From Lentzea sp. NBRC 105346 (GTDB lineage: Bacteria > Actinomycetota > Actinomycetes > Mycobacteriales > Pseudonocardiaceae), in the NCBI RefSeq assembly GCF_030269605.1, contig NZ_BSTQ01000002.1, positions 62,001-126,000 on the forward strand: a DNA stretch of 64,000 bases, in the 5' to 3' direction. The notes beneath the pieces are model-generated. The model saw only the letters and a list, made by a program, of their open reading frames with translations, was not told the DNA's origin and did not search any database. The position numbers were made by a program, and so were the translations under genes. Positions 18,485 through 28,474 of this stretch are shown piece by piece; position 1 is the stretch's first letter; each line of letters begins with the position of its first letter.

Positions 18485-21451
18485 GTGCGACCCACCATCG
18501 GCATGGTCACCGCAGGACCGCTCATCGAGCTCGCGGGTGAGCAGTGGCGCGGCGCCAGCGACGGAGCGGCCGCGAACGACTGCGACTTCGTGTGCTTCGT
18601 CGGCACCGAACTGGAGCACCCGAACCCGCACAAGCGGCGCGCGAACGCCGTCTACGACCTGATCTCGCCCCACCGGCTGGACGCGTTGATCATGTGGACG
18701 ACGCGGGTCGGGCAGCTCGTGGGTGAGCAGTCGATGCGGGACTTCGCCACGCGGTTCGCGCCGATGCCGATCATCAGTGTCGAGACGACGCTGGCGGACT
18801 GGCCGACGATCCTGATGGACAACCGCGGCGGCATGGAGAAGGCCGTCACGCACCTCATCGAGGTGCACGGGCACCGCCGCATCGCGTTCGTGCGCGGGCC
18901 GCAGACGCACGCCGGCGCGCAGGAGCGCTACCAGGGATACGTCGACGCGCTGAAGAAGCACGGCATCGAGGTGGATCCGCGGCTGGTGACGATGCCCGGC
19001 TCGTTCTCGTGGGACCCGTCGGGCGCGGCGGACGCGGTGGCGAAGCTGCTGGAGGTCGTCGACGGGCCGCCGGACTCGATCGCCGCGGCGAACGACGACT
19101 ACGCGCTGGGCGTGATCGCGGCGCTGGACGACGCCGGGCTGCGCGTGCCCGAGGACGTCGCGGTCGTCGGGTACGACAACCACACCAACATCCGCACGCA
19201 CGACCTCGGGTACGTCACGCCGCCCGAGGGCGACGGGGCGACGTCGACCGTGCAGCGGCGGGTGAACATCGACGCGGGCACGCCATCGTTCACGACCGTG
19301 CGGGCGCCGTTCTTCGACATGGGCCGCCGAGCGGCGGACCTCGCGGTCGCGCTGATCAACGGGGAGAAGACGCCGCAGGTCGAGACCATGCCGACTGAGC
19401 TGGTCGTGCGCCGGTCGTGTGGCTGCCTGCCGTCGGGCTACAAGAGATCCGGGCCCGCGCACGGCGGGCTCTCGATGCCGAAACGCCACACCGCCGACTC
19501 GGTGGCGACGAACCTGCGCCTCGCGCTCGGCCCCAAGTCCGACCTGCTGCCCGAGGGGTGGGCCGAGAACCTGCCCCGCGCGTTCCTCGTCGCCGGACGC
19601 ACCGGCGACGGCAGCGAGTTCCTGCACCTGCTCGCGGAGTGCCTGCGGGCCAGCGCGCGGGCCGGGTTCGAGCCCGAGCAGTGGTGGCCGCCGCTGTTCG
19701 ACATGCACCGGTTCGTCTCCGCGCGGATCCCGGACGCGCTGGCGCTGGGCGACATGTGGCTGCGCGTGCAGCTGATGGTCGCGGAGGCCTTCGCCAGCGC
19801 CAGCACGTTCCAGTACCTGCTGCACGAACGGCGCGACCAGACCGTGCGCGAGGCCGGTCAGCGCCTGATCGCGTCGCGGGACGTGGCGGAGCTGACCGAC
19901 GCGCTGGTCGAGGAACTGCCGCGGCTGGGCATCCCCGGCTGCCACGTCATGGCGTACGAGCCGGATGCCGGTACCGAGCTGGCCCGGCCGGTGGTGTCGT
20001 ACGAGCTGGGCAAGCTGCGGCCCGACGTGGACGACGAGCTGTTCCCGTCGGTGCAGCTGACGCCGTACCCGCTGGAGCGCGACACGCCGTACAGCATCCT
20101 CGCCGCGCCGCTGCACGGTGTGGAGGAGCAGCTGGGGTTCGTGCTGTTCGAGGTCGGCCCGCAGATCGGCTGGATCTACGAGGCGGTGCAGCAGCAGCTC
20201 AGCAGCGCGTTGCGCGGCATCCGGATGATCCAGCGGGAACGCCAGGCCGTCGCCGAGGCACAGGACGCGCGCCGCAAGCTCGAGCTCGCGCACGGCGAGC
20301 TGGAGGACCGCGTCAAGGAACGCACGCGGCACCTGCGCGCGGAGATCGCCGAGCGCGAGCGGCTGGAGACGCAGCTGCGGCACGCGCAGAAGATGGAGGC
20401 GATCGGCCGGCTCACCGGCGGCATCGCCCACGACTTCAACAACATCCTGACCGTGATCAGCGGCAACAGCGAGGCACTGCTGCGCCGCACGCAGCCCGAC
20501 GACCCGCGCCGCCCGGAGATCGAGGACATCCGGCACGCGGGCGAGCGCGCCACGAACCTGACGCACCAGTTGCTCGCGTTCACCCGCCAGCAGGTGCTGC
20601 ACCCGACGCGGGTCGACCTGAACCGGACGATCACGAAGGTGCGCGCCATGTTGTCGACGCTGGTCGGCGAGGACGTGGAGCTGACGCTGCACCTGCCGGC
20701 GCAGGTGTCGCCGGTGTGGGCGGACGCCGGTCAGCTGGAGCAGATCCTGTTCAACCTGGCCGCGAACGCCCGCGACGCGATGCCCGACGGCGGCGTGCTG
20801 CGCATCGAGACCAGCAACCACGACGAGAAGTTCGTGTCGTTGCGGGTAATCGACACCGGCACCGGCATGGACGAGGCCGTGCTCGCGCGTGTGTACGAGC
20901 CGTACTTCACGACCAAGCCGGTCGGCAAGGGCACCGGTCTCGGCATGGCGACCGTGTTCGGCATCGTGCAGCAGAGCGACGGCCAGATCGACATCACCAG
21001 TGCCGTCGGCGTCGGCACGACGGTCGAGATCCGGCTGCCGCGCGGCACCACGTCCGGCTCCAGCTCCTCATCGGCGTCGCGCGGCGTGGCCGCGCACCAG
21101 GGGTCCGAGACGATCCTGCTGGTCGAGGACGACGACCAGGTGCGCACGCTGACCAAGCGGTTCCTGCAGCGCGCCGGGTATCTCGTGATCGAGGCGCGCA
21201 ACGGCAAGGCGGCGTTGAAGGTCGCCTCCGACCAGGAGATCGACCTCGTGGTGACCGACGTGGTGATGCCCAAGATGGGCGGCCCCGAGCTGGTGGCCGA
21301 ACTGCGGCGGATCCGGCCGGGCACGCGGGTGCTCTACATGTCCGGCTACACCACGGAGGAGAAGCTCGGCGACACGGCGGTGCTGCTCACCAAGCCGTAC
21401 ACCGAGCACGACCTGCTGGACCAGGTACGGGCGCTACTCGATCAGGACTGA
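18485..21451 (+). CDS. hybrid sensor histidine kinase/response regulator with a LacI-like sugar-binding sensor domain
   Basis: The 988-residue protein starts at GTG 18485. Residues 1-310 resemble the periplasmic-binding-protein-like half of LacI regulators (TIGMVTAGPLIELAGEQW, HRRIAFVRGP, AANDDYALGVIAALDDAGL, VPEDVAVVGYDN) without the helix-turn-helix. A unique middle region (330-575) is followed by a coiled coil (580-635), HisKA with His649 (GGIAHDFNN), an ATPase domain (NLAANARDAMPDGG, GKGTGLGMATVFGIV) and a receiver with Asp925 (LVVTDVVMPK). No signal peptide or membrane helix is seen, so the sensor should read a cytoplasmic ligand. A Cys pair sits at 312/314 (SCGC). It ends overlapping a convergent response-regulator gene. 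Confidence 0.9.
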   Translation: MRPTIGMVTAGPLIELAGEQWRGASDGAAANDCDFVCFVGTELEHPNPHKRRANAVYDLISPHRLDALIMWTTRVGQLVGEQSMRDFATRFAPMPIISVETTLADWPTILMDNRGGMEKAVTHLIEVHGHRRIAFVRGPQTHAGAQERYQGYVDALKKHGIEVDPRLVTMPGSFSWDPSGAADAVAKLLEVVDGPPDSIAAANDDYALGVIAALDDAGLRVPEDVAVVGYDNHTNIRTHDLGYVTPPEGDGATSTVQRRVNIDAGTPSFTTVRAPFFDMGRRAADLAVALINGEKTPQVETMPTELVVRRSCGCLPSGYKRSGPAHGGLSMPKRHTADSVATNLRLALGPKSDLLPEGWAENLPRAFLVAGRTGDGSEFLHLLAECLRASARAGFEPEQWWPPLFDMHRFVSARIPDALALGDMWLRVQLMVAEAFASASTFQYLLHERRDQTVREAGQRLIASRDVAELTDALVEELPRLGIPGCHVMAYEPDAGTELARPVVSYELGKLRPDVDDELFPSVQLTPYPLERDTPYSILAAPLHGVEEQLGFVLFEVGPQIGWIYEAVQQQLSSALRGIRMIQRERQAVAEAQDARRKLELAHGELEDRVKERTRHLRAEIAERERLETQLRHAQKMEAIGRLTGGIAHDFNNILTVISGNSEALLRRTQPDDPRRPEIEDIRHAGERATNLTHQLLAFTRQQVLHPTRVDLNRTITKVRAMLSTLVGEDVELTLHLPAQVSPVWADAGQLEQILFNLAANARDAMPDGGVLRIETSNHDEKFVSLRVIDTGTGMDEAVLARVYEPYFTTKPVGKGTGLGMATVFGIVQQSDGQIDITSAVGVGTTVEIRLPRGTTSGSSSSSASRGVAAHQGSETILLVEDDDQVRTLTKRFLQRAGYLVIEARNGKAALKVASDQEIDLVVTDVVMPKMGGPELVAELRRIRPGTRVLYMSGYTTEEKLGDTAVLLTKPYTEHDLLDQVRALLDQD

Positions 21452-21822
21452 TCGATCGCCTGACGAACCGTCTCGTCAAGCGTCTCGATGCGAAACGGCT
21501 TCTGCAGGAACCCCGCCACCGGATACCCGTCGAACCGCCGCCGCAGCGCCGCCTCGTCGTGCCCACTGGTCAGCACAACCGGAATCTTGACCCCGTCACG
21601 CTCGAGCGCGGCCAGCACGTCCTCGCCGCTCATCCCCGGCATGCTGTGGTCGAGCAACATCGCGCGCAGCTCGCCGCCGCGTTCGCGGACGATCTCGATG
21701 GCCTGTGCGCCGTCGGCCGCCTGCACGACTGTGAATCCGAGTTCCACGAGCAGACCGACGGTGTACCTGCGCACCGGATCCTCATCCTCGACCACGAGAA
21801 CGAGCCCGCTCGTTGGTTGCAT
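21442..21822 (-). CDS. single-domain response regulator (receiver only)
   Basis: The 126-residue protein starts at ATG 21822, giving MQPTSGLVLVVEDEDPVRR; a longer GTG start at 21855 is less natural. It is just a receiver domain with the acidic pocket (VEDED), phospho-acceptor Asp in AMLLDHSMPGMSG, and the conserved Thr/Ser and Lys (LTSGH, LQKPF). No output domain exists. Its last 10 bp overlap the end of the convergent hybrid kinase gene, and it may receive phosphate from that kinase's receiver relay; this is inferred from position. Confidence 0.88.
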   Translation of the reverse strand: MQPTSGLVLVVEDEDPVRRYTVGLLVELGFTVVQAADGAQAIEIVRERGGELRAMLLDHSMPGMSGEDVLAALERDGVKIPVVLTSGHDEAALRRRFDGYPVAGFLQKPFRIETLDETVRQAIDQS

Positions 21823-22034
21823 GCAGTAAGTATGCGATACGGCCTCGGCGGTCACAGAGCGGGGCCCTCGTTCCTTTAACCTGACGATTGTCGGACATTT
21901 TCGCCGTCAAGCTGGGCCGAAGGTGTGAAAAGACGCGTGTAACCCGTTCGGACCACACTCGTGAAGAATCTTTACGATACCCTCCCCTTCAACGCCGCCG
22001 CCACCGCTCTGAAAGGTTCCAGGAAAGGCCACTC

Positions 22035-22658
22035 ATGCGTATAGCGACGGCTTCCGCCGGATTGGCTCTCTTATTGTTGGCATCGTCCGCTCCCGCGTAT
22101 GCGTCATCCATTCCGTCGGAACGCGTCACTGTGGACGTGGTGACGGTCAACGGATCCGGCTGCAAACCGGGCACCGCTTCGGTGTACGTGTCGCCGGACA
22201 ACACGTGGTTCAAGGTGACCTACCGCGACTACTACGTGGTGGCGGGCAACGAGGCCCCACCGACCGACTTCCGCAAGAACTGCCAGATCGTGCTGCGGGT
22301 CAACACCCCGCAGGGCTTCAGCTACGGCATCTCGCGGGCGGACTACAAGGGCTTCCTGTACATCCCCGAGAAGGCGTCGGCGCTCCAGCGCGCCAACTAC
22401 TACTTCCAGGGCAGCCCGGCGAACAACATCCGTGACCACCGGTTCAGCGGACCGTACGGCGACTACTGGCACACCACCGATGAGACGGAATTCGCGAAAA
22501 TCGTCTACTCGCCCTGTGGCGAGCAGCGGAACCTGAACATCAACACCGAGTTGCGCGTGACGCGCGGTGATGAGGGATCCACGAGTTTCATGACGATGGA
22601 CTCCTCACGCGGCGAAGAGGAAACCCTTTACCACTTCTCCTGGAAGTCCTGCGAATAA
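22035..22658 (+). CDS. secreted DUF4360 family protein, first copy
   Basis: The 207-residue protein starts at ATG 22035 and has a Sec signal peptide with probable cleavage after APAYA near residue 24. The mature part matches DUF4360: VNGSGCKPGTASVYVSPD, PTDFRKNCQIVLRVNTPQGFSYGI and a C-terminal NINTELRVT strand with four or so cysteines. The function of the family is unknown. It is the first of two tandem paralogues. Confidence 0.88.
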   Translation: MRIATASAGLALLLLASSAPAYASSIPSERVTVDVVTVNGSGCKPGTASVYVSPDNTWFKVTYRDYYVVAGNEAPPTDFRKNCQIVLRVNTPQGFSYGISRADYKGFLYIPEKASALQRANYYFQGSPANNIRDHRFSGPYGDYWHTTDETEFAKIVYSPCGEQRNLNINTELRVTRGDEGSTSFMTMDSSRGEEETLYHFSWKSCE

Positions 22659-22709
22659 TTCTCTTCGCTCCGCCGCCGCACCTTCAAGTTTGGTCCGGAA
22701 AGGTGTCTC

Positions 22710-23348
22710 ATGCTCAACACGGTGACTGCCGCTCTCATGGCCGCGTCCATCATCATCCCGCCGGGTGCCCCTGGCACCACCCCGCCGCCTGATCACATCA
22801 CGATCGACATCGTGACCATCAACGGCTCCGGCTGCCCGGCGGGCACGGCCGCCGTCGCGATCTCCGAGGACAACAAGGCGTTCACGGTCACCTACAGCGA
22901 CTTCCTAGCCCAGGTCGGCGTCGGTGCCAAGCCGACCGACTTCCGCAAGAACTGCCAGCTGAACCTGAGAGTGAACGTCCCACAGGGCTTCACCTATGGA
23001 ATCGCGTCAGCCGACTACCGCGGCTTCGCGTCACTCGAGGCCGGGGCTTCCGGGCTCGAGAAGGCCAACTACTACTTCCAGGGCATGTCGCCGACGGCGT
23101 ACTCGACGCACAGCTACGCCGGCCCGCTGACCGACAACTGGCAGGCGACCGACACCACCGAGGTGGCCGCGATCGTCTACCACCCGTGCGGTGAGCTGCG
23201 GAACTTCAACATCAACACCGAGCTGCGGGTCAACGCCGGCTCGTCCGACACGACCAAGACGACGAGCTTCATGTCGATGGACTCGACCGACGGGAACATC
23301 GAGACCACCTACCACTTCGCCTGGAAGACCTGCCCGCAGCACCCGTAA
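22710..23348 (+). CDS. secreted DUF4360 family protein, second copy
   Basis: The 212-residue paralogue follows 51 bp after the first copy. It shares NGSGCPAGTAAVAIS, PTDFRKNCQLNLRVNVPQGF and LRNFNINTELRVN with it. The signal sequence is short and weakly charged (MLNTVTAALMAASIII), so export is likely but less clear than for copy one. Confidence 0.85.
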   Translation: MLNTVTAALMAASIIIPPGAPGTTPPPDHITIDIVTINGSGCPAGTAAVAISEDNKAFTVTYSDFLAQVGVGAKPTDFRKNCQLNLRVNVPQGFTYGIASADYRGFASLEAGASGLEKANYYFQGMSPTAYSTHSYAGPLTDNWQATDTTEVAAIVYHPCGELRNFNINTELRVNAGSSDTTKTTSFMSMDSTDGNIETTYHFAWKTCPQHP

Positions 23349-23565
23349 TCCCCTGGTCGGTGCCGCCTCGGTGAATCGCTTCGCCGGGGCGGCATCGCCG
23401 TCCGCGGGCAAAACGCGTTGCCGAGCCGCCACCAACACGTACGCTCACCTGCGTGAACGCTCGGGTGGCGTGTGCGCTAGCACATTTCTTCCGGGCGACA
23501 CGTCCCGATCGAGGTGTTGAGTCGTCTCGGAAGGTGACGGGGCAGGTCGGGGCGAAGGGGCGGTC

Positions 23566-24828
23566 ATGTCAACCGCAACATACGCGCAGTACGGTGAGGA
23601 CCGGACAGACACGGGAGGTCGCGCGCTGACCACCAAGGCGGCGAGGGAGCTGCCGTCCGGACGCACCGAGGCGCCGGCCGGGAGGCGCTGGTCGCTGACC
23701 GGAAGATTCCTCCAGGTGAAGCGGCGCGACCTGCTCATCGACGTGGCCGCGATCGCGGGCGCGACGCTCGACGTGTGGCTGGGCGCGTTCCGCGAGTACC
23801 TGGTGCCGCTCGAGGGCTATTCGTACTGGCTGACCGGGGTCGCCGCGGGCGCGATGCTGCTGCGGCGCAAGTTCCCGTTCCTCACGTTGCTGCTGACCAT
23901 TCCCGGCTTCATCGCGGGCTGGGCGCAGATGGCGGCGATGATCGCGCTCGGCACGGTGGCGTGGCGCAACCAGCTGGGCTGGAAGACGCTGGTCGGGACC
24001 ATTCTGGTGTGGGTGGGGCGGTTCATCTCGTGGCCGCCCAGCTTCTTCTTCGACCAGAAGTGGCAGGCGATGGTGCACGACGCCATCTGGGCGGTCGTCG
24101 TGGTCGGGCTGCCGCTCACCATCGCGTTCCTCGCGCGCGCCCGGCAGGACCTCGCCGACCGCATCGCCGAGCTGGCCGCGTCGCGTGAACGAGAACGGGT
24201 GCTGCACGCCCACGCGGTGCGCGCGGATGAACGGGCACGGCTCGCCCGCGAGATGCACGACGTGGTGTCGCACCAGGTCAGCCTCATCGCGATGCAGGCG
24301 GGGGCGCTGCGCATGGCGGTCGCGGACGCCGAGCACAAGCAGGTCGCGGGCACGATCCGCACGCTGTCCACGCGCACGCTGGACGAGCTGCGGCAGCTGG
24401 TGTCCGTGCTGCGCACGACCAACGGTGACGAGGCGCGCCAGCCCGGCGTGGACCAGTTGCCCGAGCTGGTCGCCGACGCGGGCATCGAGGCGTCACTGAG
24501 CATCGAGGGGCCGACGCTGGAGCTGCCGCCGCCGATCTCCGGTGCGATCTACCGGACGGTGCAGGAAGCGCTCACCAACATTCGCAAGCACGCGCCTGGC
24601 GCGCACGCCGAGGTGCTGGTCGTGGCCGACGAGCACGAGGTGCGGGCCGAGGTGCGCAACACGCACACCGACGCGTGCGACGCGCAGCTGCCCAGTGGCG
24701 GGCACGGGCTGATCGGGCTCAAGGAACGGGCGAAGCTGCTGGACGGCGAGTTCGACGCGGGTCCGACGGAGGACGGCGGGTTCCGCGTCACGGCCACGTT
24801 CCCGATCACGCGCAAACTGACCGACTGA
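23566..24828 (+). CDS. orphan membrane sensor histidine kinase (NarL/LuxR-partner type)
   Basis: The 420-residue protein has a hydrophilic N-terminus, about four or five membrane helices (residues 60-210), a dimerisation helix with the phospho-acceptor His in ARLAREMHDVVSHQVS (HisKA_3 type) and a C-terminal ATPase with QEALTNIRKHAPG and GGHGLIGLKER. Such kinases normally pair with a LuxR-type response regulator, but none is adjacent. The gene ends at a perfect hairpin. Confidence 0.9.
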   Translation: MSTATYAQYGEDRTDTGGRALTTKAARELPSGRTEAPAGRRWSLTGRFLQVKRRDLLIDVAAIAGATLDVWLGAFREYLVPLEGYSYWLTGVAAGAMLLRRKFPFLTLLLTIPGFIAGWAQMAAMIALGTVAWRNQLGWKTLVGTILVWVGRFISWPPSFFFDQKWQAMVHDAIWAVVVVGLPLTIAFLARARQDLADRIAELAASRERERVLHAHAVRADERARLAREMHDVVSHQVSLIAMQAGALRMAVADAEHKQVAGTIRTLSTRTLDELRQLVSVLRTTNGDEARQPGVDQLPELVADAGIEASLSIEGPTLELPPPISGAIYRTVQEALTNIRKHAPGAHAEVLVVADEHEVRAEVRNTHTDACDAQLPSGGHGLIGLKERAKLLDGEFDAGPTEDGGFRVTATFPITRKLTD

Positions 24829-24833
24829 CAGGT

Positions 24834-24890
24834 TTGCTATGGGGGGAGCTTTCCAAGCGGTCAGCGCTTGGAAAGCTCCCCCCATAGCAA
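24834..24890. terminator. perfect 26-bp-arm hairpin between convergent genes
   Basis: Arms 24834-24859 and 24865-24890 are perfectly complementary around a 5-base loop. The right arm ends one base before the rarA stop codon. It is the most perfect of the hairpins in the window. Confidence 0.8.
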
Positions 24891-26240
24891 TCAGTCGCCG
24901 CGGATGAGTTTTCGCAGCTTGGGGAGACGCTCGGAGACGGCACGCTCGGCGCCGCGGGGCGTCGGGTGGTAGTAGTCGCGGCCGACCAGGTCGTCCGGCG
25001 GGTACTGCTGGGTGAGCACGCCCTCGGGCACGTCGTGCGGGTAGCGGTAGCCCTGAGCGTTCCCGAGCCGGGCGGCCCCCGCGTAGTGGCCGTCGCGCAG
25101 GTGCGCGGGCACGGTGCCGACCATGCCCTTGCGGACGTCCTCCATCGCGGCGTAGATCGCGGTGGTCACGGCGTTCGACTTGGGCGCGGTGGCGAGGTGG
25201 ATGGTGGCCTGCGCGAGGTTCAGCGCGCACTCGGGCAGACCGATCAGCTGCACGGCCTGCGCGGCGGCGACGCACGTCTGCAACGCGGTGGGGTCGGCCA
25301 TCCCGACGTCCTCGGACGCGTGGATCACCAGCCGGCGCGCGATGAACCGGGGGTCCTCCCCCGCCTCGATCATCCGGGCCAGGTAGTGCAGGGCGGCGTC
25401 GACGTCCGAGCCGCGGATCGACTTGATGAACGCCGACGTGACGTCGTAGTGCTGGTCGCCCTGGCGGTCGTAGCGCACCGCCGCCTTGTCCACCGTGGAC
25501 TCCAGCACCGCCAGCGTGACCACGGAATCATTCGACGCCACAGCGGAATCCGCCGCCGCCTCCAAGGCGGTCAGCGCCCGCCGCGCGTCCCCACCGGCCA
25601 ACCGGATCAGGTGGTCCAACGCCTCGGGTTCCACGACGACCGAGCCGCCCAGGCCCCGCGGATCCGCGATCGCGCGGGAGACCACGGCCAGCACCCCGTC
25701 ATCGGAGAGCGGGCGCAGCTGCAGCACGAGGGACCGGGACAGTAGCGGTGACACCACGGAGAAGAACGGGTTCTCGGTCGTCGCGGCGACCAGCAGCACG
25801 ATCCGGTCCTCGACCGCGCCGAGCAGGGCGTCCTGCTGCGTCTTGGAGAACCGGTGCACCTCGTCGATGAACAGGACCGTGGACTCGCCGGAGCGCACCA
25901 GGCGGCGGCGCGCCTCGTCGATGACCGCGCGCACCTCCTTCACGCCCGCCGACAGCGCCGACAGCGCGACGAACCGGCGGCCGGTGGCGCGGGACACCAG
26001 GGTCGCCAGCGTCGTCTTGCCGGTGCCGGGCGGGCCGTAGAGCATCACCGACGCGGGTGTGGCGCCCTCGACCAGCCTGCGCAGCGGCGCGCCTGGGCCG
26101 AGCAGGTGATCCTGACCGACGACCTCGTCCAGCGTCGCGGGCCGCATCCGCACGGCCAGCGGCGCGTTCGCGGCCAGACGCTCGGCTTTCTCCTCGTCGG
26201 TGGCGCCGAACAGGCCTTCGTCGAACAGACCTTCGCTCAT
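24891..26240 (-). CDS. rarA: replication-associated recombination protein A (RarA/MgsA AAA+ ATPase)
   Basis: The 449-residue AAA+ protein acts at stalled replication forks and resembles the clamp-loader family. Walker A is [11 protein letters not shown], Walker B is [11 protein letters not shown], and sensor I is [10 protein letters not shown]. The C-terminal tetramerisation region (from about residue 260) includes [18 protein letters not shown], typical of RarA. Confidence 0.95.
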   Translation of the reverse strand: MSEGLFDEGLFGATDEEKAERLAANAPLAVRMRPATLDEVVGQDHLLGPGAPLRRLVEGATPASVMLYGPPGTGKTTLATLVSRATGRRFVALSALSAGVKEVRAVIDEARRRLVRSGESTVLFIDEVHRFSKTQQDALLGAVEDRIVLLVAATTENPFFSVVSPLLSRSLVLQLRPLSDDGVLAVVSRAIADPRGLGGSVVVEPEALDHLIRLAGGDARRALTALEAAADSAVASNDSVVTLAVLESTVDKAAVRYDRQGDQHYDVTSAFIKSIRGSDVDAALHYLARMIEAGEDPRFIARRLVIHASEDVGMADPTALQTCVAAAQAVQLIGLPECALNLAQATIHLATAPKSNAVTTAIYAAMEDVRKGMVGTVPAHLRDGHYAGAARLGNAQGYRYPHDVPEGVLTQQYPPDDLVGRDYYHPTPRGAERAVSERLPKLRKLIRGD

Positions 26241-26275
26241 GCGTTCGAGCGTAACGTGTGCGAAAATCGCCGCTC

Positions 26276-26881
26276 GTGGAACCGCGTGCCGTCCTTCTCG
26301 CCGGCCCCTCCGGGTCGGGCAAGTCCACCCTCGCCGCCAAGCTCGGCTGGCCCGTGCTGCGGCTGGACGACTTCTACCGCGACGGCGACGACCCGCTCCT
26401 GCCCCGCGACGAGCACGGCCGGGCGGACTGGGACGCCGAAGGCTCCTGGAACACCGGCGCGGCCCTCCAGGCGGTGATCACCCTCGCGCGCGAGGGCACG
26501 ATCGAGGCGCCGGTGTACTCGATCGGCGAGGACCGCAAGGTCGGTACGCAGACCGTGTCCCTCAACGGCGCCAACGGGTTCATCGCCGAGGGCCTGTTCG
26601 CGGACCTGCTCGTCGACGGGGCCCGGCAGGCCGGTGTGCTCAAGGACGCGATCGTGCTCGCGCCCAGCGCGCCGGTGACGTTCGCCCGCCGCTTCCTGCG
26701 CGACGTGGCGGAGGCGCGTAAGCCGATTCCGGTGCTGCTGCGCCGGGGCTGGCGGCTGATGCGCGAACAGCCGGGCGTGGTGCGCCGGTGCGAACGCCAG
26801 GGCATGCGCCGCCTGACTCCCAACCAGGCACGCGACGAGCTCGCCGAATCCGGCCGTCCGGCCGATAGCGCGGCCGTGTAG
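26276..26881 (+). CDS. uridine kinase-like P-loop protein
   Basis: The protein is about 201 residues from GTG 26276; GTG 26258 in the same frame would add six residues, and neither has a clear ribosome site. The P-loop [11 protein letters not shown] near the N-terminus and [17 protein letters not shown] place it with uridine-kinase-like nucleoside kinases. The C-terminal region is not diagnostic. It is divergent from rarA with only 17-35 bp between starts. Confidence 0.82.
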   Translation: MEPRAVLLAGPSGSGKSTLAAKLGWPVLRLDDFYRDGDDPLLPRDEHGRADWDAEGSWNTGAALQAVITLAREGTIEAPVYSIGEDRKVGTQTVSLNGANGFIAEGLFADLLVDGARQAGVLKDAIVLAPSAPVTFARRFLRDVAEARKPIPVLLRRGWRLMREQPGVVRRCERQGMRRLTPNQARDELAESGRPADSAAV

Positions 26882-26909
26882 ACGCGGTCACGCCGGGTAT
26901 CCCTTGGCC

Positions 26910-27737
26910 GTGGCGCCACAGCCGAGGGACCTGGTGGTCGTAGGCGCTTCCGCCGGAGGGGTGGAAGCGTTGCGCGGCTTCGCTTCGAGCCTGCCCGAGG
27001 ACTTCCCCGCCGCGGTCGCCGTGGTGCTGCACATCCCGGCCAGAGGATCAAGCGCGCTGCCGGGCATCCTCGAACGCAGCGGGCCGCTGCCGGCTTCGTT
27101 CGTGACCGACCGGCAACGGCTCCAGCACGGCTGCATCCACGTCGCTCCGCCCGACCACCACGTGCTGGTCGAGGACGGCGCGCTACGCCTGTCGCGCGGC
27201 CTCACCGAGAACGGCCACCGGCCGTCGGTGGACGTGCTGTTCCGGTCGGCCGCGGTGTCGTGGGGACCGCGCACGATCGGGGTCGTGCTGTCGGGCGCGC
27301 TCCACGACGGGAACGCGGGCATGATCGCGATCAAGTCGCGCGGCGGCGTCGCCGTCGTGCAGGACCCGGACGAGGCGAAGTACGCGGGCATGCCGAGCAG
27401 CGTGCTGCGCGACGTCGACGTGGACCACGTGCTGCGGCTCGCCGCGATGGGCCCAGTGCTGGCGCGCCGGGTGCGCGAGCAGGTGGAGGCCGTGACGGCG
27501 TTCCGGCCGCCGCACCGCGGGGCGCACGCCGCCGACGGCAGCGAGGTGGAACGCGCGCTGTGGGTGGCGGTGCGCACGCTGGAGGGCCAGGCCGACATGG
27601 CCATCCGGATGCGGAAGACCTCGCTGGAGCGGGGCCGGTCGTTGCTCGCCGACCGGTTCGGCAACACGGCGAAGGAGTGCTCCCACGCGGCCGGTGTGCT
27701 CAGGAGCCACCTCACGCGCGCGGGTGACCACCGATGA
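26910..27737 (+). CDS. CheB-type protein-glutamate methylesterase domain protein
   Basis: The 275-residue protein, from GTG 26910 (TTG 26904 also possible), is a stand-alone CheB catalytic domain without a receiver. The catalytic triad is visible: Ser in VVGASAGGVEALRG, His in VVLHIPARGSS and Asp in VVLSGALHDGNAG. Its C-terminal 80 residues are helical. The stop overlaps the start of the STAS-HATPase gene, and a CheR-PAS gene follows. No chemoreceptor or flagellar gene is in sight. Confidence 0.9.
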   Translation: MAPQPRDLVVVGASAGGVEALRGFASSLPEDFPAAVAVVLHIPARGSSALPGILERSGPLPASFVTDRQRLQHGCIHVAPPDHHVLVEDGALRLSRGLTENGHRPSVDVLFRSAAVSWGPRTIGVVLSGALHDGNAGMIAIKSRGGVAVVQDPDEAKYAGMPSSVLRDVDVDHVLRLAAMGPVLARRVREQVEAVTAFRPPHRGAHAADGSEVERALWVAVRTLEGQADMAIRMRKTSLERGRSLLADRFGNTAKECSHAAGVLRSHLTRAGDHR

Positions 27738-28456
27738 TCGCCAACCTGCTCAGTCTGGACGTCTCGCCGTTCGGCCGCGTCACCGTCGTCCGCCCGGTCG
27801 GCACGCTCGACCTGGCCGGCTATCCCGTACTGCGCGACGAGCTGCTCAAACTGACGACCGAGGAACCGGCGGCACTCGTCGTCCGGCTGGACGAGGAGTT
27901 CTTCGCACCTCAACAGCGGATGCTCGCGGTGTTCACCACGGTGTGGCTGAAGGTGTCGGAGTGGCCGGGCGTGCCGATCGTGATCGTCGCCGAGACGAAC
28001 CGGCACCGCAAGGCGCTGCACGCGAGCGCCGTCGACCGGTTCGTGCCCGTGCACGCGACGTTGAGCAGCGCGGTCGCGTCGCTCGCCCGGCCCTCGCCGC
28101 ACCGGGTCGACCGGGTCCGGCTGCCCCGCTCCCCCGCGGCGCCGCTCTACGCCCGCACGTTCGTCCGGGACGCCTGCAAGCGGTGGCGGGTGTCACTGAT
28201 CGCCGACGACGTGGTCGTCATCGCGAGCGAGCTCGTGGAGAACGCCGTACAGCACGCGGAGTCGGAGATGGTGCTGCGGCTGGAGCTACGCCCGGACGGG
28301 CTGTCGGTCGCGGTGCGCGACGAGGACCCGCGTCCGCCGACCCGCCTGGGGCTGGGGCACGGAACGGACCTCGTGGCCCGGCTGAGCCGCACTTCCGGGT
28401 GGTCACCGGCGTTCGACGGGGGCAAGGTCGTGTGGGCCGTGCTCGCGCACCCGTGA
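27734..28456 (+). CDS. STAS-HATPase fusion (anti-sigma-antagonist joined to an anti-sigma kinase-like domain)
   Basis: The 240-residue protein begins with a STAS-like domain (residues 1-115: VRPVGTLDLAGYPVLRDEL, ALVVRLDEEF) and ends with a GHKL ATPase domain (about 130-240: VVIASELVENAVQHAE, LSVAVRDEDPRPP, GTDLVARLSRTSGW). In classical systems the STAS antagonist and the SpoIIAB/RsbW-type kinase are separate proteins that bind each other. The usual phospho-acceptor Ser of SpoIIAA is not obvious. It is coupled by ATGA overlap to the CheB gene. A paralogue lies at 39219. Confidence 0.85.
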   Translation: MIANLLSLDVSPFGRVTVVRPVGTLDLAGYPVLRDELLKLTTEEPAALVVRLDEEFFAPQQRMLAVFTTVWLKVSEWPGVPIVIVAETNRHRKALHASAVDRFVPVHATLSSAVASLARPSPHRVDRVRLPRSPAAPLYARTFVRDACKRWRVSLIADDVVVIASELVENAVQHAESEMVLRLELRPDGLSVAVRDEDPRPPTRLGLGHGTDLVARLSRTSGWSPAFDGGKVVWAVLAHP

Positions 28457-28474
28457 GGCGAGTAGTTTCTGTGT

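Noticed and set aside
18485..19430. LacI-type DNA-binding repressor
   Set aside because: Only the ligand-binding half is present and the helix-turn-helix is absent; it is continuous with kinase domains.
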